From: Anaerolineae bacterium
GTDB taxonomy: Bacteria; Chloroflexota; Anaerolineae; Aggregatilineales; Phototrophicaceae
Direction: 5' to 3'
NCBI GenBank assembly: GCA_022843385.1
Contig: JALHNT010000029.1
Span: 1-64,000, forward strand
Length of the DNA stretch: 64,000 nucleotides
In this document: positions 16,780-24,828 of the stretch, in pieces
Layout: every line of letters starts with the position of its first letter
Numbering within the stretch: the stretch's first letter is position 1
Notes under the pieces: generated by a model
Told to the model about the DNA's origin: nothing
Databases searched by the model: none
The model's input: only the letters and a program-made list of their open reading frames with translations
Position numbers and translations under genes: made by a program

Positions 16780-16879
16780 AAGACCTTGCCATTTTGTTCA
16801 AGACAACCCTGTTTGCCTCACTGTATCATGTAGTCATCGTGAATACTCCAACAACGACCAGAAGAAATGGAGACAAACA

Positions 16880-17506
16880 ATGACTGCTCAACCCACTCCA
16901 TCCGCTGTCCGCACCGTTATTGCGAACATTTCCCTGTCACTAGACGGAAGAACGACCGGTCTTGGTGGTGAGTACGATATGGGATGGATTGTCCCCCACG
17001 CCATCACGGACGGGGCGCGCACTCACATGATCGCGGTCACAAAGCCAGCCACCACCGTACTCCTGGGGAGAAAGAACTACGAGGGTTTTGGGGCTTATTG
17101 GCCGCCTGTCGCCAACGACGAGAATGCCGACCCGCGTGATCGAGCATTCGCTCAATGGATGAATTCTGTGGAGAAAATTGTGTTCTCTTCCACGTTAAAG
17201 GAGCCTACCTGGGAAAACTCTCGCATCGTCAATCTTGATCCGGCTACAGTCGTTAAAGACCAGCGGCAACGCAGGGGCGGCGACATCATCGTACTCGCCA
17301 GCGGCAGTGTCATCAAAAGCCTGCTTCAGGCGGATGCCCTGGACCGCTTGAGCATAACCTTATGCCCAGAGATCGTTGGCGGCGGTGCGCGCCTGCTGGA
17401 GGATGGGCTGCCATCCACATCCTGGAACTTGCGCCAAAGTACCGTTACCGAGAGCAGTGCCTTATGGCTGATTTATGATCGAATCCGTCAGGAAAAAGGA
17501 GCATGA
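16880..17506 (+). CDS. Dihydrofolate reductase family protein (RibD C-terminal-like)
   Basis: 208 residues. The fold motifs are VIANISLSLDGRTTG, TTVLLGRKNYEGFGAYW, KIVFSSTLKEPTWENSRIV, GGDIIVLASGSVIKSLLQADALDRLSITLCPEIVGGGARLLEDG. This family reduces small heterocycles or nitro groups with NADPH and is distinct from true FolA. It is coupled to the following VOC gene (stop overlaps an ATG by 4 bp). Confidence 0.87.
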   Translation: MTAQPTPSAVRTVIANISLSLDGRTTGLGGEYDMGWIVPHAITDGARTHMIAVTKPATTVLLGRKNYEGFGAYWPPVANDENADPRDRAFAQWMNSVEKIVFSSTLKEPTWENSRIVNLDPATVVKDQRQRRGGDIIVLASGSVIKSLLQADALDRLSITLCPEIVGGGARLLEDGLPSTSWNLRQSTVTESSALWLIYDRIRQEKGA

Positions 17507-17508
17507 CA

Positions 17509-17925
17509 ATGAACTGGACACTGGAAGTCGTGGTCGTCCCTGTCTCGGATGTGGATATTGCAAAAGACTTTTACGCGGATAAGCTGGGGTTTCATGTTGA
17601 TCATGACACACGGATAAGCGATGCCGTTCGAATCATCCAGTTGACGCCGCCAGGTTCGGGCTGCTCAATCGTCATCAGCAAAGGCATGACGGAGATGGAG
17701 CCAGGCATACAGAAAGGACTGCAACTCGTCGTCAACAATGTGCGGGCGGCTCATGCCTTCCTGACCGAGCGCGGTGTGATGTGCAGCCCGGTGCAGATGT
17801 ATGGCAGGGATGGGAAAATGCGTGAGGCGGAAGACGGTGATGACCTGAACAACAGCGGGTTCATCTTCTTCAGTGATCCCGATGGTAATTCCTGGGCAGT
17901 GCAGGAGATCACTGCGCGTCCTTGA
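17509..17925 (+). CDS. VOC family (glyoxalase/bleomycin-resistance fold) protein
   Basis: 138 residues from the second ATG at 17509, which has AAGGAG at proper distance; the ATG at 17503 overlaps the previous stop. Two beta-alpha-beta-beta-beta modules can be read: VVVVPVSDVDIAKDFYADKLGFHVDHD and the C-terminal GFIFFSDPDGNSWAVQEI. Members bind metals and act as lyases, dioxygenases or antibiotic-binding proteins; the substrate is not known. Together with the DHFR-like gene it forms a two-gene operon. Confidence 0.85.
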   Translation: MNWTLEVVVVPVSDVDIAKDFYADKLGFHVDHDTRISDAVRIIQLTPPGSGCSIVISKGMTEMEPGIQKGLQLVVNNVRAAHAFLTERGVMCSPVQMYGRDGKMREAEDGDDLNNSGFIFFSDPDGNSWAVQEITARP

Positions 17926-17964
17926 TGCTGCAAATACTATAGCGCCAGATTGCCCGGTCGTCGG

Positions 17965-18519
17965 TCAGGTGAGGTTCAACAGTTGGTCGGTGGTGACGAT
18001 GGTGGCGAATTCGTCCTGAAGGCTGACCAGCGACAGGGTGTGGATGGTCTCCGCCGGGTAATCCACGCCATCGAAGCCGCGCAGGGCATGGGCCGCGGTG
18101 GCGTCGGCGACGACGATCGTTTTGAACCCCAGATCGCTCGCCATGCGGGCGGTGGTCGAAACACAATGACCGGTGGTCAGGCCGATGACGACGATGGACT
18201 GAACGCCGGCCTGGCGTAAGCGCTGCTCCAGATCGGTGCCGATGAAGGCATTGTTGACCGACTTGCGGAACAGCGGTTCATCCCCCTGCGGCGCGACGAT
18301 GGGTTTGATGGCATTCCCCGGCTGATCGGGGCGGAGTGGCGAATGCGGGTGAATCGACATATGCTGCACGTGGAAGATCGGGCGACCTCTGGCACGCCAC
18401 TCGGTCAGCAGCCGCGCCATATTCTGCTCGGCCTGGGGATTGTTGCGCAGGCCGAGGTGCGGGTCATCCAGCCCCACCTGAACATCGATGATGAGCAAAG
18501 CGGTGTGGTCGGCGAGCAT
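17965..18519 (-). CDS. Isochorismatase-family cysteine hydrolase
   Basis: 184 residues from the ATG at 18519 (GAGAGG before it). Catalytic triad: Asp in ALLIIDVQ (D12), Lys in FRKSVNNAF, and Cys in GLTTGHCVSTTAR; a cis-peptide TG precedes it as usual. The family includes nicotinamidases, isochorismatases and related amidases; the pocket is not diagnostic. It is convergent with the VOC gene. The first bases of this gene together with its upstream DNA reappear as a truncated copy at 21336-21393. Confidence 0.88.
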   Translation of the reverse strand: MLADHTALLIIDVQVGLDDPHLGLRNNPQAEQNMARLLTEWRARGRPIFHVQHMSIHPHSPLRPDQPGNAIKPIVAPQGDEPLFRKSVNNAFIGTDLEQRLRQAGVQSIVVIGLTTGHCVSTTARMASDLGFKTIVVADATAAHALRGFDGVDYPAETIHTLSLVSLQDEFATIVTTDQLLNLT

Positions 18520-18620
18520 CACAACCTCTCATGACTGGCAATTGGGCTTCTGGCTATTCTAACACCGCGCCAGATGGGGGCCGGATTGGTATTATAGGTA
18601 ACTACCGAACTATTACTTGA

Positions 18621-19210
18621 TTCACAAAATTCGTCAAATTCGTCAAATTCACAACGACCTTTTGTGAACATTTCCCTCAACCGTTGTGTCGTCGTCGTCG
18701 GACAGACACAAGATTTCACCGCCAAGAAAAGACGAAGAAGAATTGAACCACAGAGACACAGAGAACCCAGAGAGAAAGCAGAGGTCTTTTCACTTTGAAC
18801 TTAGCACTTTGCACTTTGAACTCCCGATCTGCCGCCGGCGGATCGACAGTGCGGTGGCGGAACGACGGGAGCGATCCGCCGCGTTCCGCCGCCGGAAGCA
18901 AAAGTGACCCCATAGGCACAGACGACACGGAGCGAAAATTCACAAAATTCGTCAAATTCGTCAAATTCACCAGTGCCTTTTGTGAACATTTCCCTCAACC
19001 GTTGTGTCGTCGTCGTCGTCGTCGGACAGACACCGACACAAGAATTCACCGCCACGAAAAGACGAAGAAGAATTGAACCACAGAGACGCAGAGGACAGAG
19101 AGAGAAAGCAGAGTCTTTACACTTTGAACTTAGCACTTAGCACTTTGAACTTTCCCGTGTTGATTCACAAGATTCGTCAGATTCGCATCAGTCCTTTTTT
19201 CAATTCACGA
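18621..19210. repeat. Composite tandem repeat array (two long units and one partial)
   Basis: Unit 1 (18621-18826) and unit 2 (18939-19157) have the same order of sub-motifs: a 9-bp tandem (TTCGTCAAA)n, TTTTGTGAACATTTCCCTCA, a (GTC)n run of 4 versus 6 copies, ACGAAGAAGAATTGAACCAC, AGAGACACAGAG-type DNA and ACTTTGAACTTAGCAC. A third, partial unit begins at 19162. The GTC run differs in length between units, as expected for slippage. The array lies in the gene-free stretch 18520-19550, where no credible gene was found; the ORFs there are repeat translations. Confidence 0.75.
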
Positions 19211-19366
19211 ATCATGGCCGTCGGTCAATTCGCTTCGGCGACGGCCAACTTCTGCCGTGAGTTGACTGGCACGGGTAGTGTGAAGTGCAAAGTGGAAAGT
19301 ACATAGTCGAAAGTGACGAGTAACGAGCGACGAGGCTTTCGTTTGATGGCTGACGACTGTATGCGC

Positions 19367-19455
19367 TTGTTAAGTTATACGGGGAAAGAAGGCGTTTCCC
19401 ACAACGATCATTGTAGAACAAAAGGGCTACGATGTCAATCCCCCCAATGGGTGGG
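19367..19455. repeat. 89-bp direct repeat, left copy
   Basis: TTGTTAAGTT..ACGGGGAAA..GTTTCCCACA..GTAGAACAAAAGGGCTA..GTGGG, about 80% identical to 20961-21048 in the same orientation. The two copies flank the unknown gene at 19551-20849. Confidence 0.7.
19410..19438 (-). promoter_or_regulatory. Strong promoter inside left direct repeat
   Basis: Minus strand TTGACA (19438-19433), 17-bp spacer, TACAAT (19415-19410). It reads leftward into gene-free repeat DNA, so it either makes a non-coding transcript or is a relic of duplication. Confidence 0.45.
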
Positions 19456-19550
19456 GGTTGAGCAAAGCCTTCATCCCATTAGGGGAAAATGGCATAGGTG
19501 GCGTGCATGAAAGAAGTCCTTTTCAGATAAAGCGGTTGTCCTGTTCGGCG

Positions 19551-20849
19551 TCAACGCGACTCCCCAACCATGGTGCTGATGGCGCAGTCGTCGCACCAGA
19601 AATAGTAGTCAGTATTGCTATCTCCCCACATATTGTCATCGCCATTTGACAGAGGCAGGTTATAGGGGAGTTGCAGCAGGAATGACATCGTTTTCCCGCA
19701 TTGGATGCAGGCGGGATATTCAGGGTTCTGATCCCTGGTGGGAAATCCACCCAGGCGACAGATATTTTCTCTTGTTTCATGGGAATAATCCTGATAGCGC
19801 CAGCGCTCCGGTGTTTTTACCAATCGAACCGATGTTGGAAGGTAGGGTTTGTTTTGGTATTCGAGTTCAATGAACCGTTTGTCTCCATAAGATGTGGCGT
19901 GACCTTGTTCATCATAGACGAAGTAGAGTTGCTCATTTGTCCAGATAACACAGGTGTTGCAGGTCACCAGTTCCAGACGTCTGCGGGAAGTCACGACCAA
20001 TCCCGGCGGCACTGGATCCAGGGTCAGCAAGCGATGCAGCGGACGACTACAGCAAGCACAGGTGGTATTAGTTACACCGCCAAAGGGCGCATGGATCACA
20101 TCAACCTCGTTCCGAAACCATGTCGGATGGTTGAGGTAGCGTGTATTTTTGTATCCGCTATACGATATTGTTCTGAGATACGGTACTTCAAAGGCCAGAT
20201 GATAAACTGTATCGCTGGTCAGCCGCCGAAATTCGTCGTTCGCCAGAAGCTCAAGACCCGCGCGCATACAACAATATCTGACAAGCTGCTCTATCGCATC
20301 GGCATTGTCTCCCTGAGCACCCCCTGCCAGTGCAGGCAGGGTTCTGGCAATGGCGGTGGCCTCTTTCATGGTAGGAATGTCATGACTCTGGAAAAGATAT
20401 TCAAGGGCCAAACGGCGCTCAAAGTCGGCACGGTTAGGATCGGTCAGAATGCTTTTGAGAAACGGGATGTGCGCTGGATCACGCCAGAAAACATGATCGT
20501 AAATCGAGGCATACGACTTACCGAATAACAACTCAACATAGGGATAGGCTGCGGAGGGCGACTGCTGTTGGATTTTGTGCATGAATCCACTGGCGAGGCT
20601 GTTGTAGCGCATCGGGTCGCCTATAATGAGTTCATAGGCCAGCGCCGCAAGTTCGGCTAAATCGGCTTCGGCTGCATAGTCGATCAGTTCGGCAGGGGAA
20701 TCCAAGTGATTTCTCATCAGATGCTTGATGACTAGCAGGGTGCCTTCAGGCGAGTTCGCCAGTACGCCATCAAGGGATGGACGTGGCTTGTCTACTTCAG
20801 GAACATAGTTGATGTAAGCATTGGCCTGCTCAAGCCAGATGTCGGTCAT
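19551..20849 (-). CDS. Unknown protein with two Cys4-type zinc-site clusters
   Basis: 432 residues from the ATG at 20849 (GGAAGGAA before it). Helical N-terminal two-thirds (LAELAALAYELIIGDPMRYNSLASGF.., resembling a HEAT-like array) is followed by CACCSRPLHRLL..LVTCNTC and, about 100 residues later, CIQCGKTM..WCDDC. These paired CxxC sets look like zinc ribbons. WGDSNTDYYFWCDDC at the C-terminus resembles the end of DUF1963-type proteins, but the relationship is not certain. No signal peptide. I do not recognise the family. It is flanked by 89-bp direct repeats and its promoter lies within the right copy. Confidence 0.75.
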   Translation of the reverse strand: MTDIWLEQANAYINYVPEVDKPRPSLDGVLANSPEGTLLVIKHLMRNHLDSPAELIDYAAEADLAELAALAYELIIGDPMRYNSLASGFMHKIQQQSPSAAYPYVELLFGKSYASIYDHVFWRDPAHIPFLKSILTDPNRADFERRLALEYLFQSHDIPTMKEATAIARTLPALAGGAQGDNADAIEQLVRYCCMRAGLELLANDEFRRLTSDTVYHLAFEVPYLRTISYSGYKNTRYLNHPTWFRNEVDVIHAPFGGVTNTTCACCSRPLHRLLTLDPVPPGLVVTSRRRLELVTCNTCVIWTNEQLYFVYDEQGHATSYGDKRFIELEYQNKPYLPTSVRLVKTPERWRYQDYSHETRENICRLGGFPTRDQNPEYPACIQCGKTMSFLLQLPYNLPLSNGDDNMWGDSNTDYYFWCDDCAISTMVGESR

Positions 20850-20960
20850 ACGATTTCCTTCCACCCGCCCATCACCACGGCCGGGTCAGCGATGCAGCCG
20901 GCGGCGGCAGTGGCAGTCGTCATGTCTGTGGCAGTTGGTCTCAGATCAGGGGGTATCGTG

Positions 20961-21048
20961 TTGTTAAGTTGCACGGGGAAAAAGATAGTTTCCCACAGCG
21001 ATTAGGGTAGAACAAAAGGGCTATGATATCAATACCCTGATGAGTGGG
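20961..21048. repeat. 88-bp direct repeat, right copy
   Basis: Second copy of the repeat at 19367-19455. The interval between the copies contains only the unknown zinc-site gene, which suggests insertion or duplication of a gene with its promoter. Confidence 0.7.
21004..21032 (-). promoter_or_regulatory. Promoter upstream of the 20849 gene
   Basis: Minus strand TTGATA (21032-21027), 17-bp spacer, TACCCT (21009-21004). The transcript would have a leader of about 150 nt containing GGGAAACTATCTTTTTCCCC, able to fold as a short hairpin. Confidence 0.45.
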
Positions 21049-21052
21049 TGCA

Positions 21053-21241
21053 TTAGCCGTTTTCGTAATCGTCAATCAGGCGACGGATAACCTCGTAGGC
21101 GGCCACTTCATCGTCAGTTTCTCCCGCCTGTATTAGCGCCAAGAGGTAGTCACGGATCGAGTCATAACCGTGTTTGTGCGCCTGCGCTTTGATGCGGCGT
21201 TTCTGCTCGTCGCTCACATCCAGAATCACCTGTTCAGCCAT
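21053..21241 (-). CDS. Small ribbon-helix-helix-like (antitoxin-type) protein
   Basis: 62 residues: VILDVSDEQKRRIKAQAHKHGYDSIRDYLLALIQAGETDDE. A beta strand followed by two amphipathic helices is the CopG/ParD-like pattern, and the acidic tail is typical of type II antitoxins. No toxin gene lies next to it on either side, so it is an orphan, a stand-alone regulator or a remnant of a pair. The call is by pattern only. Confidence 0.55.
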   Translation of the reverse strand: MAEQVILDVSDEQKRRIKAQAHKHGYDSIRDYLLALIQAGETDDEVAAYEVIRRLIDDYENG

Positions 21242-21335
21242 GATGTGCTTGACCTCATCTGCTCGGCGTTTACTCGCTATCTTAGCGAATTCTGGCTGCT
21301 CTTCCCAGACTCATGTTCATCCCTGAGCAACGTGG

Positions 21336-21393
21336 TCGGTGAGCATCAAACCCCCTTATACTCACAATCAAGCGTCTGGCTATTTTAGCGATA
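21336..21393 (-). pseudogene. Truncated copy of the isochorismatase 5' region
   Basis: Minus-strand ATGCTCACCGACCACG at 21346 matches the start of the isochorismatase gene (ATGCTCGCCGACCACA at 18519) and upstream sequence TAGCCAGACGCTTGATTG matches its upstream DNA. The reading frame closes after nine codons. It marks an old duplication whose coding part was lost. Confidence 0.5.
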
Positions 21394-21448
21394 ATGGTCA
21401 ATCCACGCAGATGGTTTGCCTGATTGCAAGCATCTTCAGATCAACCCC

Positions 21449-21479
21449 TTGACTCTCACACCGTGTCAGACTGTATCCT
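21449..21479 (+). promoter_or_regulatory. MerR-type promoter/operator with 19-bp spacer
   Basis: TTGACT (21449-21454), a 19-bp spacer, TATCCT (21474-21479). The spacer carries the dyad CTCACAC-C-GTGTCAG. The over-long spacer with a central dyad is the hallmark of promoters that MerR-family activators untwist, and it stands directly before a MerR gene, so autoregulation is likely. Confidence 0.75.
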
Positions 21480-21509
21480 TTGGACACTGAACGTTCAGGG
21501 ATCAATAAC

Positions 21510-22322
21510 ATGCTCAGGATCGGTGATTTCTCGAAGCTCACGCGGATTTCGATTCGGATGCTGCGCTACTACGACGAGTTGGGGCTGTTGAAGCCGGCGC
21601 GGGTTGACCCGGAAAGCGGCTACCGCTACTACTCGGCGCAGCAGCTCCCGCGTCTGAACCGGATTTTGGCGCTGCAAGACCTGGGATTTTCGCTGGAACA
21701 GGTGGGACGGCTGTTGGAACACGATCTGCCCGCCGACCAACTGAAAGGGATGCTCTTGCTCAAACAGGCTGAACTCCAGGAGAGGCTGCTGGAAGAACAG
21801 GCGCGGCTGGCGCGGGTGGCTGCCCGCTTGCAACAGATCGAGCGCGAACCCGGCCCACCGGCCTACGAGGTGATCCTCAAGCCGGTTGAAACGCAGTTGG
21901 TCGCCTCGCTGCGGCAGACGATCAGCAGTTACCACAGCGTCGGCGTCTTGTTCGATGAGCTGCTGCTGGTGATGCAGCACCAGCGGGCGGAAGGGCTGCC
22001 GGTGGCGGTGTGGTATGACGAAGTGCCGGGTGAGGGGGTGGATGCCGAGGCCACCTTCTACCTGAGCGCACCGATCCGCGAGACGGCGCGCGTCAAGGTT
22101 TATGACTTGCCGGGGGCGATGATGGCGAGCGTGGTGCATCACGGGTCATTCCTGCGGCTGGAGGCGGCCTATCACGCGCTGCTGGTGTGGATCGATCAGA
22201 ATCGTTACCGGATTGCCGGGGCGAGCCGCGAAGTCTATCTGTACTACACCCTGCCGTCGCGCCTGGATGACGAGAGCTATGTGACGGAAATCCAGTTCCC
22301 GGTTGAGCGCGATGACTCATGA
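21510..22322 (+). CDS. MerR-family activator with GyrI-like ligand domain (BltR/BmrR-type)
   Basis: 270 residues from the ATG at 21510; the frame is open to a TTG at 21480 but that would lie within the promoter. The N-terminal winged helix (LRIGDFSKLTRISIRMLRYYDELGLLKP) is followed by a dimerisation coiled coil (about 75-120), then a GyrI-like domain (VSLRQTISSYH-type segment, VYDLPGAMMASVVHHGSFLRLEAAYHALLVWI, and EVYLYYTLPSRLDDESYVTEIQFPV). Such proteins bind cationic drugs or other amphipathic ligands and activate efflux or hydrolase genes. No efflux gene is adjacent; the target may be its own promoter plus distant genes. Confidence 0.92.
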   Translation: MLRIGDFSKLTRISIRMLRYYDELGLLKPARVDPESGYRYYSAQQLPRLNRILALQDLGFSLEQVGRLLEHDLPADQLKGMLLLKQAELQERLLEEQARLARVAARLQQIEREPGPPAYEVILKPVETQLVASLRQTISSYHSVGVLFDELLLVMQHQRAEGLPVAVWYDEVPGEGVDAEATFYLSAPIRETARVKVYDLPGAMMASVVHHGSFLRLEAAYHALLVWIDQNRYRIAGASREVYLYYTLPSRLDDESYVTEIQFPVERDDS

Positions 22323-22389
22323 TTGGTGAGATTTATCGAGTGCCGAAAACTAAACGGGAGGATTGTAGGGCGCAATTTTGAGGTGCGGC

Positions 22390-22452
22390 GGACGTGCCGT
22401 TGCACGTCCCTACACCCATCGGTTGTTCGTAGGGACACCCAATTGGGTGTCC
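22390..22452. repeat. Pair of REP-like palindromes
   Basis: GGACGTGC-CGTT-GCACGTCC (22390-22409) and GGACACCC-AATT-GGGTGTCC (22433-22452) are two perfect 8-bp hairpins with 4-nt loops, spaced by 23 bp in the gap between the MerR and VOC genes. The pattern of GTAGGGAC-flanked palindromes is typical of dispersed repeats in Chloroflexota. Confidence 0.6.
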
Positions 22453-22574
22453 GCTGGTTCGCCAATCACAATGCCGATTGAATTTATCAACGGTCAATAT
22501 TGCCCCTATAGAAGATTATCTCATCTTGAAATCGTTGTTCCATTAGACGCAATCGACCAAAGGACGAGAGGAAC

Positions 22575-22922
22575 ATGAGGCTCAATCTGTATGTGATCGT
22601 AAACGATATGGCGCGGGCGGTGGACTTCTACCGGCAGGTGTTCGAGCGCGAACCGGTGATGCAGAGCGAACGCTACTCAATGTTTGCGCTGGATGGCGGC
22701 GGGTTGTACGGGTTGTTCAACCGGGCGGATTACCCCAGCCCGGTGCAGGCCGGAAACAATGTGACGCCCAACCTGTTGGTGGGGGATGTGAACCGCGAAT
22801 ACGAACGGCTGAAGGGGCTGCCGTCGCCCTTCCGCAGTGAACTGATCCAGAACGGGCCATATCGCCTGTTCGTGATGGCTGATCCGGATGGCAATGGAAT
22901 TGAGTTTTATAGTGAGTCCTGA
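22575..22922 (+). CDS. VOC family protein
   Basis: 115 residues. RLNLYVIVNDMARAVDFYRQVFEREPVMQ and the C-terminal RLFVMADPDGNGIEFY mark the two halves of a glyoxalase/dioxygenase-fold protein. RBS GAGAGGAAC. Metal ligands of true glyoxalase I are not all evident. It precedes the MGMT-like gene by 14 bp and may be in one transcript with it. Confidence 0.82.
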   Translation: MRLNLYVIVNDMARAVDFYRQVFEREPVMQSERYSMFALDGGGLYGLFNRADYPSPVQAGNNVTPNLLVGDVNREYERLKGLPSPFRSELIQNGPYRLFVMADPDGNGIEFYSES

Positions 22923-22936
22923 TAAGGAGAAGGATG

Positions 22937-23413
22937 ATGGGTAAGCGTAAAACGGCGATTGAGCGTGTGGAAGAAGTCCGCGAAGCGCATGTGGTGTCGC
23001 CGCTTCCACCGGGTTTCCCCGGCTGGAAGGATCACGATTCGATGGTCGTGTCCTCCGAAAACGAGATCAACGGCATCCTACGACGGGTGCCAAAAGGGTA
23101 TGTCGTGACGCTCGACGATGTGCGGACGCATCTGGCGCGGCGTTATCAGGCTGATATAGCCTGCCCGGTCAGCACCGCGATCTACAGCAACACGGTCGCC
23201 AAAGCCGCCGTCGAGCGTGAGGCGCGGGGTGAAGATGACATCACCCCGTTCTGGCGGATGCTCCGGCCCGGCGGTAAGTTGAACGAGAAATTCCCTGGTG
23301 GGATTGAAGCGCAGAAGGCGCGACTGGAAGCCGAGGGCTTCACGGTCGTCCAGCAGCGGAAACAGTGTGTCGTAGCCGATTATCAGAACTACCAGTTCAA
23401 GCTGGATGAGTGA
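22937..23413 (+). CDS. MGMT-family (alkyltransferase-like) DNA-binding protein
   Basis: 158 residues from the ATG at 22937 (AAGGAGAAGG before it). INGILRRVPKGYVVTLDDVRTHLARRYQADIACPVSTAIYSNTVAKAA matches the helix-turn-helix and wing of MGMT-like proteins. The canonical active-site PCHR motif is not seen; a lone ACPVST occupies a different position, so an alkyltransferase-like or purely DNA-binding role is possible. A C-terminal segment (EAQKARLEAEGFTVVQQRKQCVVADYQNYQF) is in line with this group. Enzymatic activity is not claimed. Confidence 0.65.
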   Translation: MGKRKTAIERVEEVREAHVVSPLPPGFPGWKDHDSMVVSSENEINGILRRVPKGYVVTLDDVRTHLARRYQADIACPVSTAIYSNTVAKAAVEREARGEDDITPFWRMLRPGGKLNEKFPGGIEAQKARLEAEGFTVVQQRKQCVVADYQNYQFKLDE

Positions 23414-23419
23414 GTGCGA

Positions 23420-23896
23420 TCACCCTTTTTCGACAACAGGCTTCTGTAACGCCGGGTCAATGAGATGACGAATCTGCTCGTAGGCCCGGCTTTCAGCCGC
23501 CGCAACATCGACTGACTTTAGATCAGGCAGGCTGCTATCAATATCCTGCAAGAAGGCCAGCGCTGAGGCGATGTCGTCCATAAAGCGAATCCGCACACGG
23601 AAGATTTGCAGGGTAGTTGAGACAAAAAACTTAAACAGCCGGTTGTCCAGCCCGATCACAATTACCCAGCCGACTTTGGGATGCCGCCCGGACTTGAGCT
23701 TGGAAAGCTCCTGGATAGGCGGCATGGCTTCGGCTTCACTGTAATCATGAATGCCATGTACCAGCGGGGCTTTTGTCCCATCCAGCGCCGCCAGCACCCG
23801 ATCATCGAAATCTGCTAATTCCTCGGTCTTCAGTTGGTGCCATCCCTTGACCAGTATGAGCTGATCAGGCACCAACCATGCCAGTCCGGTTGGCAT
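23420..23896 (-). CDS. SEC14/STAS-like (SpoIIAA-fold) domain protein
   Basis: 158 residues, RBS AGGAGGAATAT. Alternating strand-helix pattern: LAWLVPDQLILVKGWHQLKTEELADFDDRVLAAL, then LVHGIHDYSEAEAMPPIQELSKL, GWVIVIGLDNRLFKFFVSTTLQIFRVRIRFMDDIASALAFLQDI. This resembles the single-domain proteins with SpoIIAA/SEC14-like fold that are numerous in Chloroflexota, two more of which occur at 47.4 and 48.2 kb. Their role is unknown. It is convergent with the MGMT-like gene. Confidence 0.55.
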   Translation of the reverse strand: MPTGLAWLVPDQLILVKGWHQLKTEELADFDDRVLAALDGTKAPLVHGIHDYSEAEAMPPIQELSKLKSGRHPKVGWVIVIGLDNRLFKFFVSTTLQIFRVRIRFMDDIASALAFLQDIDSSLPDLKSVDVAAAESRAYEQIRHLIDPALQKPVVEKG

Positions 23897-23973
23897 ATAT
23901 TCCTCCTGTGAGTGCTGCTTATGCCATACCCATTATACTGCCTAATAGCGAAGGGCGTGGCGAAGCATCACAA

Positions 23974-24618
23974 TTATCCTTTTGAGGGTATCTGGCGACT
24001 CAGTTCACTGAACCAGGCACCGCTTATGGCGGGGGACAAGCTGATGCTGAAGGTTGGATTGCTGAGCTGCGTGTTGACCAGCAGGGCATTCACCCCCAGG
24101 CTCTCGACCAGCCGCAGGCTCTCACTATAGGCGCGGGTTGTGGCAGTGGCTGGGGTCGGAATCCAGGTGCTGCCGTTGTGCCAGATGAAGTCACCGGCGA
24201 ACAGATAGCGCTGCTCATTCAGGCTGAGAAGAAAACACACGCCGCCGGGCCGATGACCCGGTGTGGGGATGACTTCGATGTCGTCGGTCAGGTAATGACG
24301 CTCGAAGGGGAAGACCTCTACACGACTGACTTTGCGGGTGACATCTGGTGCCTCCTTGACGCTGCAATAGAGTGCGGCACCAAAACGCGCTGCCACATCA
24401 TCGCAGTGAGCCGAGCGAAAGTGGGAGTCTCCCAGCAGTTGGTGGCTCAGCCCGCCCAGCGCGGCGATGGCATCGAACTGTGCTTCGATGGTGCTTTGGT
24501 TGGAGAAACAGGGGAAGAGCAGGTTGCCCGCTGCCCGCTTGACGAAGAACGAGCGATACTTGCTCGGCGTTGGACGAGAGGGCAGGACTTCGTAGATATT
24601 CGGGAAGATTTCACGCAT
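23974..24618 (-). CDS. Metallo-beta-lactamase-fold hydrolase with altered metal motif
   Basis: 214 residues. The MBL fold is indicated by VLPTPGHRPG-like IPTPGHRPGGVCFLL, FAGDFIW and the early NIYEVLPSRP. The canonical HxHxDH is replaced by SHFRSAHCDD, and the last His ligand is not found (LLVNTQLSN). Either it binds metal differently or it has lost one site. A consensus promoter lies just upstream at 24660-24689. Confidence 0.75.
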   Translation of the reverse strand: MREIFPNIYEVLPSRPTPSKYRSFFVKRAAGNLLFPCFSNQSTIEAQFDAIAALGGLSHQLLGDSHFRSAHCDDVAARFGAALYCSVKEAPDVTRKVSRVEVFPFERHYLTDDIEVIPTPGHRPGGVCFLLSLNEQRYLFAGDFIWHNGSTWIPTPATATTRAYSESLRLVESLGVNALLVNTQLSNPTFSISLSPAISGAWFSELSRQIPSKG

Positions 24619-24659
24619 GATGAGTCCCGCCGAGAAACACCCTGACTGACCATGTTAGT

Positions 24660-24689
24660 AGAATAGAACGAAAAGGCTATCTCTGTCAA
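24660..24689 (-). promoter_or_regulatory. Promoter of the MBL-fold gene
   Basis: Minus strand TTGACA (24689-24684), an 18-bp spacer, TATTCT (24665-24660); predicted 5' leader about 35 nt. The spacer has the TAGCC..GTTCTA block also found in the promoters at 19.4 and 21.0 kb. Confidence 0.6.
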
Positions 24690-24828
24690 GCACATGAAGT
24701 CTTCACCGCATACGGATCGTTAAATTGCGCATAGTCAATAAGCCATATCCCTACATGAAGACGAAGAACTTAGCAGGCTAACCAGAATCCAGGAAGAAAA
24801 ATGAACACAAGACGACACTCAGGTCCAC

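Noticed and set aside
18611-19210. Possible CRISPR array
   Set aside because: Units are over 200 bp, with internal slippage and no uniform spacers; no cas genes are in the window.
18611-19400. Short ORFs coding for repetitive peptides such as VKFVKFVKF or NLTNLTNFVNF
   Set aside because: These are translations of (TTCGTCAAA)n and AACCACAGAG repeats on both strands without start signals.
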